Assembly: GCA_013339765.2 (NCBI GenBank)
Contig: CM023456.1
Span: 87,618,797-87,682,796, forward strand
Direction of reading: 5' to 3'
Origin: Haemaphysalis longicornis
Lineage: Eukaryota; Arthropoda; Arachnida; Ixodida; Ixodidae
Length of the DNA: 64,000 nt
The notes beneath the pieces were generated by a model that saw only the letters and a list, made by a program, of their open reading frames with translations, did not search any database and was not told the origin of the DNA. Each line of letters opens with the position of its first letter. Position 1 is the first letter of the stretch. Shown here in pieces: positions 1-12,200 of the stretch. Position numbers and translations under genes: made by a program.

Positions 1-2980
1 TGTCTTCTTCCTTCAGTGGCTGAATTTTTCTAAGGGCTTTCGCCACCGCTATGAAACGAGTTCTGTTGACCAGTAAGATGTGGCCTGGATTAATTCTGAT
101 CTTGAGGTGCGTGTCTCTCTACTCGAGCTTTACATCACGCAAAACGTAGCTGCCAAGTGTGTACGGGCTGATATTACTCTGTTCTAAACCGTTACGCGGG
201 CGAATCGCCATCTTGTATTTGTCCTCCAGAAGGGGGTTGGTTGCGGCTTGTTTATAAATTGCTTCGAATCCCTGGTTGCCTTAATTACCGGTTTGAGTGG
301 AGCCGGGTCTGCCACAGGCGTTGCCGGGTGCTGATTGCTGCGTTCAGCTTGTCTGGTGACTTCTATTTATGATACAGTGGCGCGCTGGTCGTATCTTGTT
401 GAGCACAGAAATGTGGAGGAAGATTGCTGATCCATGCCGTCGTCAGTGTCGCCAGGCAAGGTTGTTTGGCCAGGAAGGGCGGAAGACCTAGGCTCAAGGG
501 CCACGACGTGTGACGACGTGGCATCCATAGGCGGCGCTCAGCCCTGGCATTGTCTACCAGCTTCGAAACTTCAGAAGGCCGTAAACAGATTTAAATTCAA
601 ATTAAATCCAAACCTGCACAATTGGCGCTATCCGGGTGACTTGAGGAGCATGTCTGTAACACATTTGAGGAGTACTGAGTGACATTTCTGCAAATATTCA
701 CGTTTTTCGCCGAATCGATGAAGTGGACCAGCTGCCCTCTTCGCCTTAGCTTTTGCCCTACAGAGCACCAAAACAGGCTTAATATGATGGCGACAATGAT
801 TGAAGCTTAGGCTGATGTGGGAGTTTTTCCAGCACTGTTTCACTGGAACTTGTTTCTATGCAACTTATTTATTTATGCAACTGGATATGCAACTTATTTC
901 TAGAACATAAAGTGTAATCGCAAGCTTTTTGCGTAATAAGCACTGGCCACATTTTGTACGGTTTAGGCGTTTTGAAGCTATCCGCACTTCATTTTTGCGT
1001 CCACAATGTGGAGTTGTTTTGACTTTATAGCTGACGCGCACGCCAAAGTACCGTGTTTTCATTCGCAGCTATTCACAAGGATGAAATCAATTACTTCATC
1101 ACTGCTTGAAACGGAAGTACAACGAACCCCTCTAACGAATAAATCATTACAATCTGTGATTTCCATGTAAGTGAAAAGTGGGATGCTTTTGTACCCACTT
1201 TACTGCACCACGTTCACCATATCAACCGACCAAGTGCACCAGCGGCAGTTCTGCCATTCTCTCAAGTTCTGCTTTCAAACCGGCTGAACCAGTTTTGCTC
1301 TGGCCGAACGATCTTGCCAGTCTCTGGAGGCGGCCGCTAATGAAACGCCGCCGAGGAGCGGGGAAAGTAGCGGCGTTGCACAGTGGGCCAAGCAGTAGAG
1401 CGCAAACGAGTCCCATTCTTCGTTGGCGCCGCCCCGTGCGATCCGCTTTGTCGCATGGCGTTACTCCGGTGCTTATTCTCCCTGCATTGTTCGTGCCACT
1501 TGTTCACCTCTTTGCTGTATGCAAGCGCCACACTTAATTCTGTAGGAAGTTCGTTGGCCTACTGCGCTTCTGCAGACAATAGCTTGCGTGCTGTCTGCGT
1601 TTCCTTTCTTAACTATAGAACCCAACCATCAGTCGTCAGTGAAACAGGCATGCTGAATGAGACGAACATTGATCATTTTATCTAATCATTTTGTGTTTCT
1701 TACTGATGAATTCTTTGGACACAACAAATACTGTAAGAGTATCGTTTTGTGTCTTCACTGCTGCGCTAATGAACAGACGTGACTGCGAGCTCTATAACTC
1801 ACCCAACATAACCGGAAAATGTCGTTTTCGGTGCGGCTGCGTGACGTTTTTATCCCCAGAAACGTATTATGAGCGCAGTCACTAACCCCTTTGTCCTTAA
1901 ACAAGGTACCCGCAAAATGTTGATTTGAAATGTAACTTGTCCGTGCACAATTATGTAATCTAATACCGGTGCTATTTTTGTGACGTTATTAAAATTCTGA
2001 TAATTATTCGTGGGCCAGGGTATCCAGCCCCAAAGGCACCTCCAGAGCTTTTCGACAGGACATAGGGGTCATAAAATTAGCAAAACCAAAACTCTTGATG
2101 GTGCAAATATCACCTGCGGCGGCAAATTCACTGAACACTGCTACGTGATGAATATTTCTAAGTGTTCTTTCGTGATTCCAGGCACAAAAAAACCATGACT
2201 TGCATTGATCTGCACGGCTGACAGGGCTATTTACGGCACAAAATTCCACACACGTTCAGCCATAACATAGAGTTCCGTAAAAGTACACCACAGAAGTAAA
2301 AACAAAATAAAGAAAAGAGCGCTAGTACAGACACTCCCTTGGGAGGTGTCGCCAAAAACCTTCGTGCTAACAGCTGTTGTAGGGTATTTCGTCTCTTGGG
2401 CGTTGCCGGCGAGGCGGTGAATGGGAGAGGTTCCCTGAGCGCCTAAATGAGTTCATCAGTAATAATATGCATGCTTAGGCTTCATGGGGCGGTGGGTAAG
2501 AGCCACGACGGGAATTCCTTGCACCGGTGCGGCCATACGTAACTTTCCCAATGTCCAGTAAATGGCATGAACCTTGCCCCATGGCGACACAAACGGTCGC
2601 CGAGGGAGCCATCGCCCTTGCGTTTGTACAGATTCTTGCGGTATGTCGCCTGGAATCACCGTCACTGACTCTCAGTGCGCCCTGAGAAAAATTCACCAAC
2701 ATCACCAGAAGCAAGTACACCCCCCAGCTGCTCGCATGCCTTTTCCCCCCTCTCCACGACGTCGAACCCATCTCGTAATGCACCTTCTTTAGAACCCCGC
2801 CCACACGAGCTTGGAGGGCAACCAAAGTAGGTTCATAAGCTGGACTGCGAGCTCACCTACAAGCCTCAGATCATCGTGCCACTTTGCCCCTTTCTGCACC
2901 CCTCCTCAGTATTCAACATATCCTAACTCACTACAAGGACACTAGACCCACATCCGCACTCATCGCACACTCGATGCCAA
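1..2980. other. unassigned non-coding DNA
   Basis: No recognisable gene or transposon. The segment 1180-1540 is locally GC-rich and open in several frames on both strands, but none of those translations shows a domain I know. Overlapping open frames on the minus strand at 2456-2825 also look non-coding. The rest is AT-rich with short random frames. Confidence 0.5.
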
Positions 2981-2984
2981 GCGA

Positions 2985-3035
2985 CTTTATTACGGGAAAT
3001 ACAGAGAAACACCATCTCTTCCCCGGCCCTTTATA
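2985..3035 (-). promoter_or_regulatory. TATA box followed by poly(A) signal, LTR-like arrangement
   Basis: On the minus strand a TATAAAGG box (3028-3035) is followed about 40 bases downstream by AATAAAG (2985-2991). So short a distance between promoter and polyadenylation signal is typical of retrotransposon LTRs and unusual for host genes. I could not find LTR boundaries, a second copy or a target duplication, so this may be a solo or degraded LTR, or chance. Confidence 0.3.
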
Positions 3036-3560
3036 GCCAAATGTCGTTAATTATTTTATAAAGGGGAAAGAAGAAAAACTACCATGCGCGGTCTGTGGCG
3101 GCCGCACCAACTAAAGGGCTGTGACGTCGGGAGGAGATGGCACCGTGAGTGGACGATGTCGAAGGTAGGCATTCAAGTTTCGGTTTCGGTTCTCTATAAC
3201 AACATTTTTGATATCCGACGGCCTCGTTGGATGGGCACTCACGATATCTCAGTTTTCGCCGTACCGCGCTTCTGCCATGTTGTCGCCTGTAAAACGCCTG
3301 AGATGTGCCTCCTAGGACGGCTTGGAATCGTAGAAATCACTAGCAGAGGTCTACGCAGTGCATGAACACCCTCCGCGTCACCGCAGACGCTCAAATGCCA
3401 TGCGCTTTTCCCGAATATTCGGAGCTTGCCTCACTCATACCTGTATTGTAAAAAGCGTGTTCGCACCAGGCCAAGGGTGTGCTTACTCATGCCTGTGCCC
3501 ACTTCCCGCAAGCAGTCGGTGCTTGTGGCAACAGCACGCTAACGAGAACTCGCTAGCGCG
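3036..3560. other. unassigned non-coding DNA
   Basis: Two short open frames on the plus strand (3084-3365 and 3358-3642) show no known domain. The last 100 bases may belong to the SINE body that follows. Confidence 0.4.
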
Positions 3561-3564
3561 TCAG

Positions 3565-3765
3565 TGGCAGTCTGCGTGTGTTCTGCGAACTCGCTCGTGG
3601 AGCAGTGAACGTTGCGGCCCAAGAAATGGTGAACTCAGTTAAGAAAACATCGACCGAAAACGAAAAAATCAACTTGCAAAAAAAATGTACCTTCGGGGAT
3701 CCGAACTTGCGACTTGCAAAACATTAGACTAGCGCCTCAAACCACTCGGCCACGAGCTTTTTTTT
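3565..3765 (-). mobile_element. tRNA-derived SINE or decayed tRNA-like head
   Basis: The minus strand carries a good pol III A box, TGGCCGAGTGG (plus coordinates 3742-3752). About 34 bases further on is a B-box-like AGTTCGGATCC (3697-3707). The order and spacing fit a serine/leucine-type tRNA head. The acceptor ends do not pair, so this is not a functional tRNA gene. The poly(A)-rich and AT-rich sequence down to about 3565 on the minus strand is probably the SINE body. The outer limits are uncertain. Confidence 0.5.
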
Positions 3766-3859
3766 TCTTTATTGCCTGCTTGGCGACAACACAACACGCA
3801 CTGCTCAGTACACAAATTAGTAGCTCCAGCCACCAATCGGCTGAACGGAATGCTGGCAC

Positions 3860-4345
3860 GTCGATGCGCTCAGGCACAACGGATTTACGATCAAGAAACT
3901 GGACGCGAAGGTGGCGACGGCCATCCGGCTCATCAGGAATGTGACACGCGGGGATGAAGGAGGCGAGCCTCCTCCGGCTCGTACAGTCGTTTGCAGTCAG
4001 CATCGTACGTTGCGGCGTTCCACGAGTGGAAGGCGGCGGAGCGTCAGAAGCTGGACGCCATCATACGCAAAGCTCAGGCGGCGCTAGGGCTCTATACGCA
4101 CACCAGTACGGAGAAGCTCCACAACACGCTCGCCGAGACACAGCATACGGCGCACGAGGCTAGCGCAGACGAGGACAGGGCGCTCGATTTTGCACTTCTC
4201 GCTGCCGCGTAGGCTAGTTGCAGGTGCCGCCGATCCCGAAGCACATGCATCCCGACAACCAAGAGCGGAGGATCGCGAGGGCGAAGGCTCACGGCAACAC
4301 ACGCATCGGACAACGGTTCTTACTACGTCGATGTGGCTCTCGCAC
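3860..4345 (+). pseudogene. I-clade LINE ORF2 relic, post-RT region to start of RNase H
   Basis: This is a broken fragment of a non-LTR retrotransposon polyprotein that reads on the plus strand through several frames. Reading in order: KLDAKVATAIRLIRNV near 3895, EASLLRLVQSFAVSI near 3960-4010, then SYVAAFHEWKAAERQKLDAI and LGLYTHTSTEKLHNTLAE (about 4000-4140). Further on come PKHMHPDNQERRIARAKAHG near 4230 and a YYVDVAL start of an RNase H domain near 4325. The block joining the RT thumb to the RNase H domain is recognisable from I-clade elements of ticks. At least three frameshifts break it. It stops abruptly where the oppositely oriented CR1-like LINE begins (about 4337-4345). No 5' part (endonuclease, RT core) is present. 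The family call rests on motif recall. Confidence 0.7.
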
Positions 4346-4384
4346 TGTGCGAGCATCCTCTTCGGCATTTTGAACCGCCATGCG
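4337..4384 (-). repeat. 48-bp direct repeat, copy 1
   Basis: Identical over 48 bases to 4463-4510. On the minus strand it encodes RMAVQNAEEDARTVRE of the CR1-like LINE. This copy lies exactly at the junction with the plus-strand I-clade relic. The 126-bp offset means the LINE tail was tandemly duplicated and the second unit was truncated by the neighbour. Confidence 0.9.
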
Positions 4385-5715
4385 CTAGAACATTTAACCA
4401 CTCAGGCTCTTCCGGCATGACACGATAACTTCTCTTATATAAGCAACGCTTTCAATGAAGTACTCTCGCACTGTGCGAGCATCCTCTTCGGCATTTTGAA
4501 CCGCCATGCGAGTTTTCTACATAAAATGCAGACTAAGTGCCATGAACATATCATAGGGCGCCCCTCCATCATGATTTACGGGCAAAAAGCGAATGCCATA
4601 AGGCTTAATGGTACGTCTTTTTTCAGGGTTTCTTAGAGGATGTCCCAGTGAAACACCGCATCCCAACAGTCGAGGAAGATTTGCTCAGTTGTTTCCAGCT
4701 TTTCGCATAATCTACAGTTAAGTGTCCATGGGTTTACATGGTCCTTTTTCCTGCAGCCAGGGTATTACCGTTAGCATTCCGCTATGAAATTTAAAGAAGA
4801 AAGATTTAACAGATGAACGTACAGGCTTTCGTTTCACTCCTTTTATAACATCTTTTCCAAAACCCACTGCATATAACTGACGATAAACCGAAACAGGCAG
4901 ACACACATCAATCATATCTTTGTACAAACGTTTCCGCGGTACACTACTCAAATACTCCAACGAAAACCTAACCCTTAAAATCCTAAAAGCATTCACCACA
5001 TCACGCAAGAACTCACGCACACGTACACATCGCAATTCAGAAGTTCAAACTATATAGTCTCGAATAACATCACGTAGTCGGACTTGCACCGCAGTACGTA
5101 GAAAAGCAATCTCTATGATCTCTCATAAACATAAACCTAGACACTATTATCGGATAAACAAATGTGCCAGTCCCAATCCACCACTTTTCACTGAGTCGAA
5201 AAAATTAGTTCGACTCATGCGCTCCTAACTTCGAGCGCCACAAAAACCATTCGCAAAAACACTGTGCAGCTTTTGTATGTTCCTTCTTGACATACAAATC
5301 GCCTGTAGGACGTACCGTATCTTGGCAACAGCAAACACATTACATACTGATGCACGGGCAAACATTGACAGATCCCTTCCCCCTCATTGTGTTAATTTCT
5401 CTCTCACTCTATCATTTTCTCCGTCCGAGTACTCTCTAACGTCCTGGTAGTTTTCAAGTGGGATGCCCTGATACCTGGCCGGAGTTGTCATCCACGGCAT
5501 GCTTCTCGAAATACACTGGCCTACTTCGCCAGTCACCATGCCAAAATTCTATGCACTTGTTCCAGTTAACTGCACTGGCAGACAACTCGCGAAATTGCTT
5601 TAGGTCGTCCACCACCTCACTCATAGTTTTCCTATCTCTTACAAAAAACAGCGATGTCATCGGCATATGACAAAAGTTTAAGCAAGCTCTGCCTAGGGTG
5701 GATATATAAGGTATA
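4385..5715 (-). pseudogene. CR1/L2-like LINE ORF2 relic, RT palm to C-terminal zinc finger
   Basis: Decayed 3' half of a non-LTR retrotransposon read on the minus strand. Near 5710 the frame gives LYIHPRQSLLKLLSYADDIA. The RT catalytic YADD lies at 5656-5667. It is followed by VFVRDRKTMSEVVDDLKQF and SAVNWNKCIEFWHGDW (5470-5650), the usual block after the RT catalytic box. At 4720-5035 comes the C-terminal region, FLRDVVNAFRILRVRFSLEY to KSFFFKFHSGMLTVIPWL. A cysteine-rich segment and FLDCWDAVFHWD follow near 4640, then PYGIRFLPVNHDGG near 4575 and the final YFIESVAYIREV. The order matches tick CR1-type elements with a zf-RVT C-terminus. Stops and frameshifts separate the pieces and the 5' half is missing, so it is inactive. 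Confidence 0.8.
4463..4510 (-). repeat. 48-bp direct repeat, copy 2
   Basis: This is the in-register copy within the LINE reading frame. It is followed on the minus strand by YFIESVAYIREV and a stop near 4393. See 4337-4384. Confidence 0.9.
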
Positions 5716-6154
5716 TAATGTATAACCAGGTTACACTGTTATTTAGTTTTATCATTTCAAGTCCTTTAAGTCACTATTTGTTGTATAGTGCCAATGCAGT
5801 AAGCCGTCCCCCAAACTTCTACACTATCTCAAGTCTAGCAATTGCATTTCTTTGACGGAAAAGCGTTCGCAGATGTGTGCGTTGTGCTGCTGACCGCTGT
5901 GCTTGTTCACCCAGCGCAAAAAAGTGCTTCCTGCTCCCTAGTTTTCCGCTGTACGGTAAAAGTTTAAGTTGATTTTATTTCATTAGGACCAATATTGACT
6001 TCGTTGACTGTTCTCCCGCCTCCAAGTGGCCTTAGATTTTCCCACTAGCGTAAAGTCAGCGAAGCGTCTCTAGTGCACTTGTGCAGCGCTGTGGCGGAGC
6101 GACCAGGACTCGGAGCTTGATACAATGTACAAACTAAAAAGTAACGAAAGGCAC
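5716..6154. other. unassigned non-coding DNA
   Basis: AT-rich to moderate sequence with no frame or repeat that I recognise. Confidence 0.4.
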
Positions 6155-6506
6155 ATTCTTTCTATTCACGAACGTGTTGTGGCTTTGTTTCAATTGAGCG
6201 AACAAATTGCGACGACCCGTCGGCGGCCGGTGGTCTAAACGCTGGGCCGACTGACTCGATCGGAAGGTCGGCGAACCGTACAGTAGCGCAGCCAATTCCC
6301 AGCTCGTCTCCTTGTGACGTCACACAAACACGCCACAAAAAATGTGGGAGGGTGCAGAGAGAAGCACAGCATTTTCGAATTGCTTTTTCTACTAAATAAA
6401 TTAGTGTAAACGCGCTCAGAGTGGTCGAAACATGGCCTGTGGACTCCGGACTACAATTTGCGGTCGTTATCCAGCAATGTTTACAAATCACTTCAGTGTC
6501 CCTTTA
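6155..6506 (-). repeat. putative interspersed repeat beginning TTTAAAGGGACACTGA
   Basis: On the minus strand the segment opens at about 6506 with TTTAAAGGGACACTGAAGTG. A very similar start, TTAAAGGAGTACTGACACGA, opens the plus-strand segment at about 22814. Both then run into unrelated-looking GC-rich bodies containing a TGTGACGTCAC-like or GTTACGTCACC stretch. I infer one family of short non-autonomous repeats with a conserved terminus. The open frame at 6162-6491 is probably not a gene. Confidence 0.3.
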
Positions 6507-6639
6507 AACAGCCCGCTCTGTCCATCCTGAAGAGCCTGGTATGGGATGCCGCACTGCTGGAATGAGATGCCGCACAGTATGGGATGCTGCACTGCTCATC
6601 TCCAGCTAGGGTACAAAGACAGTTATCGTGGCTCTGTTG

Positions 6640-6815
6640 CTCCGGGCGGGTCCTCCGCTGCTCCAGCCGTACCCGCCACAGCATTCGCCTTCATGACCGA
6701 CCCAACGACAGGCGCCACCGTGGGGTTCCCTCTAGACTCGACCACTGACCCTTTGACAAACCAACGGCCACTCAATAAAATGTTTTCTCCCTCTCTCTCT
6801 CTTTTTTTTACTATG
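6640..6815 (+). mobile_element. 5'-truncated LINE 3' end with TCTC tail
   Basis: The segment ends in CTCAATAAAATGTTTTCTCC followed by a CTCTCTCT run and oligo(T). The same architecture, AATAAATGTTTTTCTTCC plus CTCTCTCT, ends the I-clade LINE at 47800-47830. A 5'-truncated copy carrying only the 3' UTR is the usual product of target-primed reverse transcription. The upstream limit is uncertain. Confidence 0.45.
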
Positions 6816-8784
6816 CGTGGGAAATCCTCCTCCATGCCTCCATTCTCACGGGCTGTTTTTGAGTTAAAAACTCACGTTATAGCAGATTACGTTACACCTT
6901 GAGGGGCGCTGTCCTCTTCAATGCAAAATGCCGTGACAAAGATTTTTTACCTTAGGTGAACCGGTTGTTTTGCCAAACACTTCAAAACTCTCCTCATGAG
7001 GATACTCTTAAAGCTCGGGAACAAGTCCTCTGTGGCTTATGCTATAATGGTCTGTTTTATAAAACACCACTGTAGTAACATTGACAACACGAACAACACA
7101 AAATTAAAAATGCTTATATATGTTCGTGAGTGTCCCTAAAATAGGCGAAATCACGGGAAAATGCTGGAATGTTATTTGATTTAGCAGTATGGAGGGATGA
7201 GGTGTTGCTTGCGAGTAGTCTTGCAACGGTCCTTCGCTCTTCGACTGTTCCGACGTGGCTAATAAAAAGTTGGGATAGACAAATTGTAGAACACGGGACA
7301 GAGTTAGAAACGAAAGCCACATGTACGAGCTCAGACACTTCAGCCTAGTGAAAATTATGGCTTCAGCACAGTCCTATTTGTCATTAGGTCCAAGAAGAAA
7401 GATATGCACATCTTACAGGCAACGCTCACTTTCTTGTTAAACGCTTTGTGTACTTGCGTGCTTCCGTGTGTGCGCTTTGCACAAGACATGCACGAAAAAA
7501 CAGTAGGCTGCCGGTAACGACTCCTTGAATGAGGGCATCTCAGTAAAGACTGGTACCGGTGGAGGGTGCACTGAAAAGACAATAAAAAGGAGGGTAAAGC
7601 TAATTATCAGAATTAATCATACGCCACCACGCCAACCGGCTGGTGATTACAGTATTAAAGCCAGTGCAGTTGTACTGTGTTTTTCATGGAGACTACAAAG
7701 AAATGAGGTCTTTCGAAATGAGCGGGATGTGGTCCGGGAATAGCAGGCTTCGAAGTAGATAACGCAGGTAGGATAACTGGCTTGCACGACACCGTGAGGG
7801 CAGTTCGAGTCTAAACATAATTATACGTTCTCACAGCTATTTACCTTTGTGGCAGGGCAGTCAAAAAGCGTATATACGTCCGTACCGATTCCTCTGAACG
7901 TTAGCGCTTTCTTACACGTAGCAATTGCAGCAGATTTGCAAAGAGAAGAGGGTCACGCTGTCAGCCTAGAAAAAGGCGGGCGGGTTAGCTTGCCAGAAGT
8001 ATGCTTTGATACGCATGGCCGAGATGTCCTTTTGAATAAGGTACCTAGTTACGTCAAATAGCTAGATGTGTTCACAGAGAAAGACGGATGAGTAGCTCTA
8101 CCTCAATTAGGGTTTAATTTCCTTTCATGACCACGTCACTGCAGCTCGACCATTTCAGAATTAAGCTGCGCAGCGTTTAGTCAAAAATTCGCAGAGCAAT
8201 ACTGCATACGTAAATTAATTCAGGAGGCGAAAAAAGAGGTGAAACAATGAACCAAACGGGGAGATATCCCATCGAAACCTTTTTAAAAGCGGGTTCGTTT
8301 TGCTGGGCGCCGACTGGAGGAGATCGATGCTCACAGGGCTCCTCTCCCTTTTATTGTCCTTGATGCCCGTGTAAGACTAGGGTAAGGGCAGCTTAAGAGG
8401 AGCGCCTTTGGCGCTGACGTACAGCTTTCAGAGCCCTGATTTTTTTAAAATAGAACGTACGCTTCAGCAACAAAAGAAAGGGAATTTTTATGCGTCGCTT
8501 ACTGCTGTTCCGTTGTCACCCCAAAAAGCGTGGCTGGCTGCTCTATAAGGAAGAAAATCGCTGGACCTCGCAGCGACCAAAAGTAGCCTGTGCGGTTTCT
8601 CTCAAAAACAATACAGAAAAACTTGGAATGTAAATTTTCATTTAGTGCTGAGGGTGAAATTTGGCTTCAACTGTTCATTATTGGGGGTCACATGATGGGG
8701 CCCTCTGCGATCATAAAAAAAAGGTTAAGCGTTCTTTCTTGTGTAGCCTGTATTCTTTGTTTCTACGGATTTACTTATACCCCC
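6816..8784. other. unassigned non-coding DNA
   Basis: No gene, LINE motif or repeat recognised. The open frames are all under 80 codons and lack domains. Confidence 0.4.
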
Positions 8785-8789
8785 AGGAT

Positions 8790-8940
8790 TCTTTCGCGAC
8801 CGTTCGTGTTGAACAGAAACCCGGCGCGAACAAATAAAATAAGTTACTGGCACCGCCAGGAAACTGAACCTGGAACGAATAGGCAAATGAGCGAGAGCCT
8901 GTTGTCTACTGATTAAGCGACGACCGCTCGCGAAGACGCG
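8790..8940 (-). mobile_element. tRNA-like SINE head, degenerate
   Basis: On the minus strand a loose A-box-like GCTTAATCAGTAG (8907-8919) is followed by a B-box-like AGGTTCAGTTTCC with one extra T (8859-8871). The sequence then runs into a short AT-rich body. The layout resembles the tRNA part of a SINE, but both boxes are imperfect. Confidence 0.35.
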
Positions 8941-9135
8941 GGGGGACGGACGGCGCACTTACCTAGCACATCTGCGGGTTTACCCCTGCCTTCTCGCTGA
9001 ATACAACGTAATAGCGTCACCGAACCTCTCGTTCCGCTATGCGCTACGCCCACGGCACGCGTTGCAACCACGCGCGCGCCTTGCGCATGCATTAGGAGTT
9101 ATACAAATCAAAGGAAGCTCACACCAACGCATGGC

Positions 9136-9212
9136 ATCTCACTTCTCCTCTGCCTCTGCTGCCGATCTCGTCGCCTCCATCGGCAGCGGAAAAGACTAAG
9201 GAGAAGTGAGAT
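9136..9212. other. nested perfect hairpin
   Basis: A perfect 14-bp outer stem, ATCTCACTTCTCCT (9136-9149) with its complement at 9199-9212, encloses a perfect 9-bp inner stem, GCTGCCGAT (9158-9166) with ATCGGCAGC (9179-9187). This would fold as a two-part stem loop on either strand. It sits about 35 bases upstream of an AATAAA signal. It is not a tRNA and I do not recognise it. Confidence 0.75.
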
Positions 9213-9245
9213 TGGAACACCGTGTTTGAGATCCCTTAATTTCAG

Positions 9246-9281
9246 AATAAAAGAGTTTCACTCTTGTGCTTCCCCAATAAA
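9246..9281 (+). promoter_or_regulatory. two AATAAA poly(A) signals
   Basis: AATAAA occurs at 9246-9251 and 9276-9281, just downstream of the nested hairpin. Together they look like the 3' end of a short transcript or the R region of an LTR on the plus strand. No matching second copy was seen. Confidence 0.3.
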
Positions 9282-12200
9282 TCTCAACCAACCACCGCTC
9301 ATGAATCATGCATTCCTTTAACCTTAGCAAGCAATATCTATTTGAAGGAATGCAGGGGGGGGGTTAAGTGCATTTCAGTTGTCTATGATTTCATTCTTTG
9401 TAGAGCCACATGTGAATTCAAGTGACGTCGCATGGGTAATCGTTGTGGGTGTCATTTAGAGCTTCGCTTTCCAACCACCTTCACCATGTGGATTGGCAAA
9501 TATTTTTTATAGGAGCACATTTTTGACATTACATACATTTGTTGGCCATTGTGAATGATCCTCGGAGCCATTCAAGCTCAGGTGATAACAAAAGCAGCCA
9601 CGTGGTTATTCAAAGCTGTATGAATTCATCAGTTTAAAGCTATTTCGAGTGTTGCAGGAAACTCTGCCAAAACATCAGGTAGGCAGTAGCCGAACTGTTT
9701 CTATAGCATTCGTCACAGTGCTTTTCCCTTTCGGGGAGCCATGTTCTGATCAAGTATCCGTTCCGAAGAAACAACGGACCGCACTGACGACTGCCTTCGG
9801 AAATCGACAAAGCATACGAGAACAAGGGGCTCACAAAGAGATGTGCCGAACGTGGGCTTTGAGCGCACGCTCACGAAAAACGTATGGCTCAGCAAATTTG
9901 AGGTAGTATCCTGTTTACATGGTGTGTGTCTGTGTGCTGACCCCGCCCAATGCTACTGTTTGATTAACTTTGTTCAGCGAGCACCACGCAGTTGAAATAT
10001 ATGATTACCCTCAAGAAAAACATGAATTGAAAAAAAGACCAAAGTCCCTTATATGGCCTGCGGCACAGAAGGAAGACGAGAATGGTTACAAAACGAAAGG
10101 CCGAAGTGAGCACTTTCTATATATGGGCACCTGTGGCGATCCAGGTATATATGGCTTTACATCTATGATAGTAGTTACAAGAAGAGAGACTTCTTCTGTC
10201 CTAGGCTTTCTTTACACTTCATCAGGCCTCTCGCCATTGATTTGAATGGTTTACCTCGTAGAAACAAGAAAAGTGCCTAGTTTTTTGTCTCTTTGTGGTC
10301 GACCCGAACCACCCAGCAGGGAGACCGTATTGATCAGTTTTACGCTGTGCTGCGCTGTTGAGTTTGCCGGCTTCGTTGAAAGGAAAACGTGCTGTTGTAT
10401 TGTCTTGCAATAGCATTTTGCACTTTCAGTCAGGATGTCCGTATCAGTGACTACGTGAGAAGAAGTCATCAGTAAACGGTCAGTAGTTAGAACATGCTTG
10501 GGGGAATGTAAAACCCCAAATTATAAAAAGAACTCCTGCACGGGAGATTAAGTGTACGTTCCGGGAGCCCATCAAATAACGATGTTATTGTACTTTCAGC
10601 GCTGTTTACCGTCTTTATCCTCACGGTAGAATCGGCCAAATACTCAGCGTGGTGACTCGCCGTAACAGGCCTCACGATTTGACCGACCGTTCTAAGCAGC
10701 CTACTGGGTTACATTGGAGCTATTATGTCGCAAGCACCTATAATGGCTGCTCCTTTTACAAATTTAGATAGCTTCGTGGAGTATGACGCACACCTATGTC
10801 CATCTGCTGGTGTTCATCAGCATTTCGCTTGTCTCGATAAACGTGCGGTCGTTATATAACTCAATTCTGTGTGATCAATGCGCCCCTTGCATTTTCGGAT
10901 TTCGACATAGTCCGCACTTCTTTACCGTTCGGTATTCCATCAAACCGCTTTTACAAAAACCATCGTGTTTCTTGCTGCAATTACTTTTGCTTTCCATTTT
11001 ATTTTTCTACCGTTTGCATTGCAAGTAGTAAACTCACACTGAAGCGAGGCGTCGTCCTTGTTATATCCAGATAGCTGCAAAAGGAGGGCTTTATAAACAA
11101 TTACTTTCTATCCTGGAGGTAGTCCAGCATGTTCAGCAACTGTTGCGGTTGTGGTATAAAAATCGAATACAAAAGAATTATACGTCCTATGAACCGATAC
11201 TATCCGTACGGCTTTAATTTACAAAAAACGGAGCATGAACCAATCGTAATACCTGGAACACACTGTGTAGGGAAAGGGAGGATAACCTTATGGTAAGCCT
11301 TCGCCACAACAGACACCGCTTTCGATGTGCGCCTAACCATGCTTACACCCTTGAATACCCAATCATACTGGTTTCCCCGGGGAGATACGTTGTTGCTGCA
11401 TTGCATTATGTCCAGGCGAGGCCAACGCGGTGAATAGGAAGTGGTCTAACCGACTCCGTATTCAATAGAGGGGGGTGCCACGCGAAGACAGGCTTCACGC
11501 GCTCACCGATGACATGCCTGTTGTGCTGCTGGGAATCTTCAATCACGAACAACCTTGTGCCCTGATTTCTCCTGAAGTCTGTTCCGAGACATGCCTACGA
11601 CGCGGGAGGGACACGGACAGCCCATGTTTGTCGGCTAAAATCAAAAACTGGAATCCTTCCAGGCTTTATTCAACTAATTGATAGGAAGTACGCTAAATTG
11701 AAAATTACAAGTGAACATCTCGTTCCTGGACTCCAGAGACAGCGCCCAGTTTCGCTGGTCACCTTTTTCCATTGAGTCGAAGGGCGCTGATATTTTAATA
11801 AGGTCTTGTGTGTTGCGGAATATTTCAAGTGAGTGTTAGAAGTTAATTGCTGCCACGGATGGGAAGTATTCTACTCTACGTGGTCGAGCGCTTTCACATA
11901 CTATGGCTCGTTTAAATATCTCTACTTTTCAAAGAATATTGCATAATATTTAAAAGGAATTACCGTGTGTTTTGTGTGCCCTGATTTTGAACCCCGCTGC
12001 TGATCACTTCGGTTTTCGCAAACTTCGAACATAGGAACCGAAAACCTTTCATTGGTGTGTTCTGAAGGCGCCTTCTCTCTTCGAGAAAGTGTAAACGTAT
12101 GGCCAGAAATGACATTGTAGAGGAGTATACAGAAAATCTCTCAATATGAAATGCATAAATAAACTGTGGTTGATTCATCTGTCATAGGGATTGGAACAAC

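Noticed and set aside
3690..3765. Functional tRNA gene on the minus strand
   Set aside because: A and B boxes are present, but the acceptor arms do not pair and the anticodon arm is disrupted. It fits a SINE head better.
8855..8925. tRNA gene on the minus strand
   Set aside because: The B box has an extra base and no cloverleaf can be drawn.
8950..8966. Minus-strand splice-donor-like CTAGGTAAGTG (a similar one lies near 59540)
   Set aside because: No exon-like frame or acceptor could be associated with either. Isolated donor matches are expected by chance in 64 kb.
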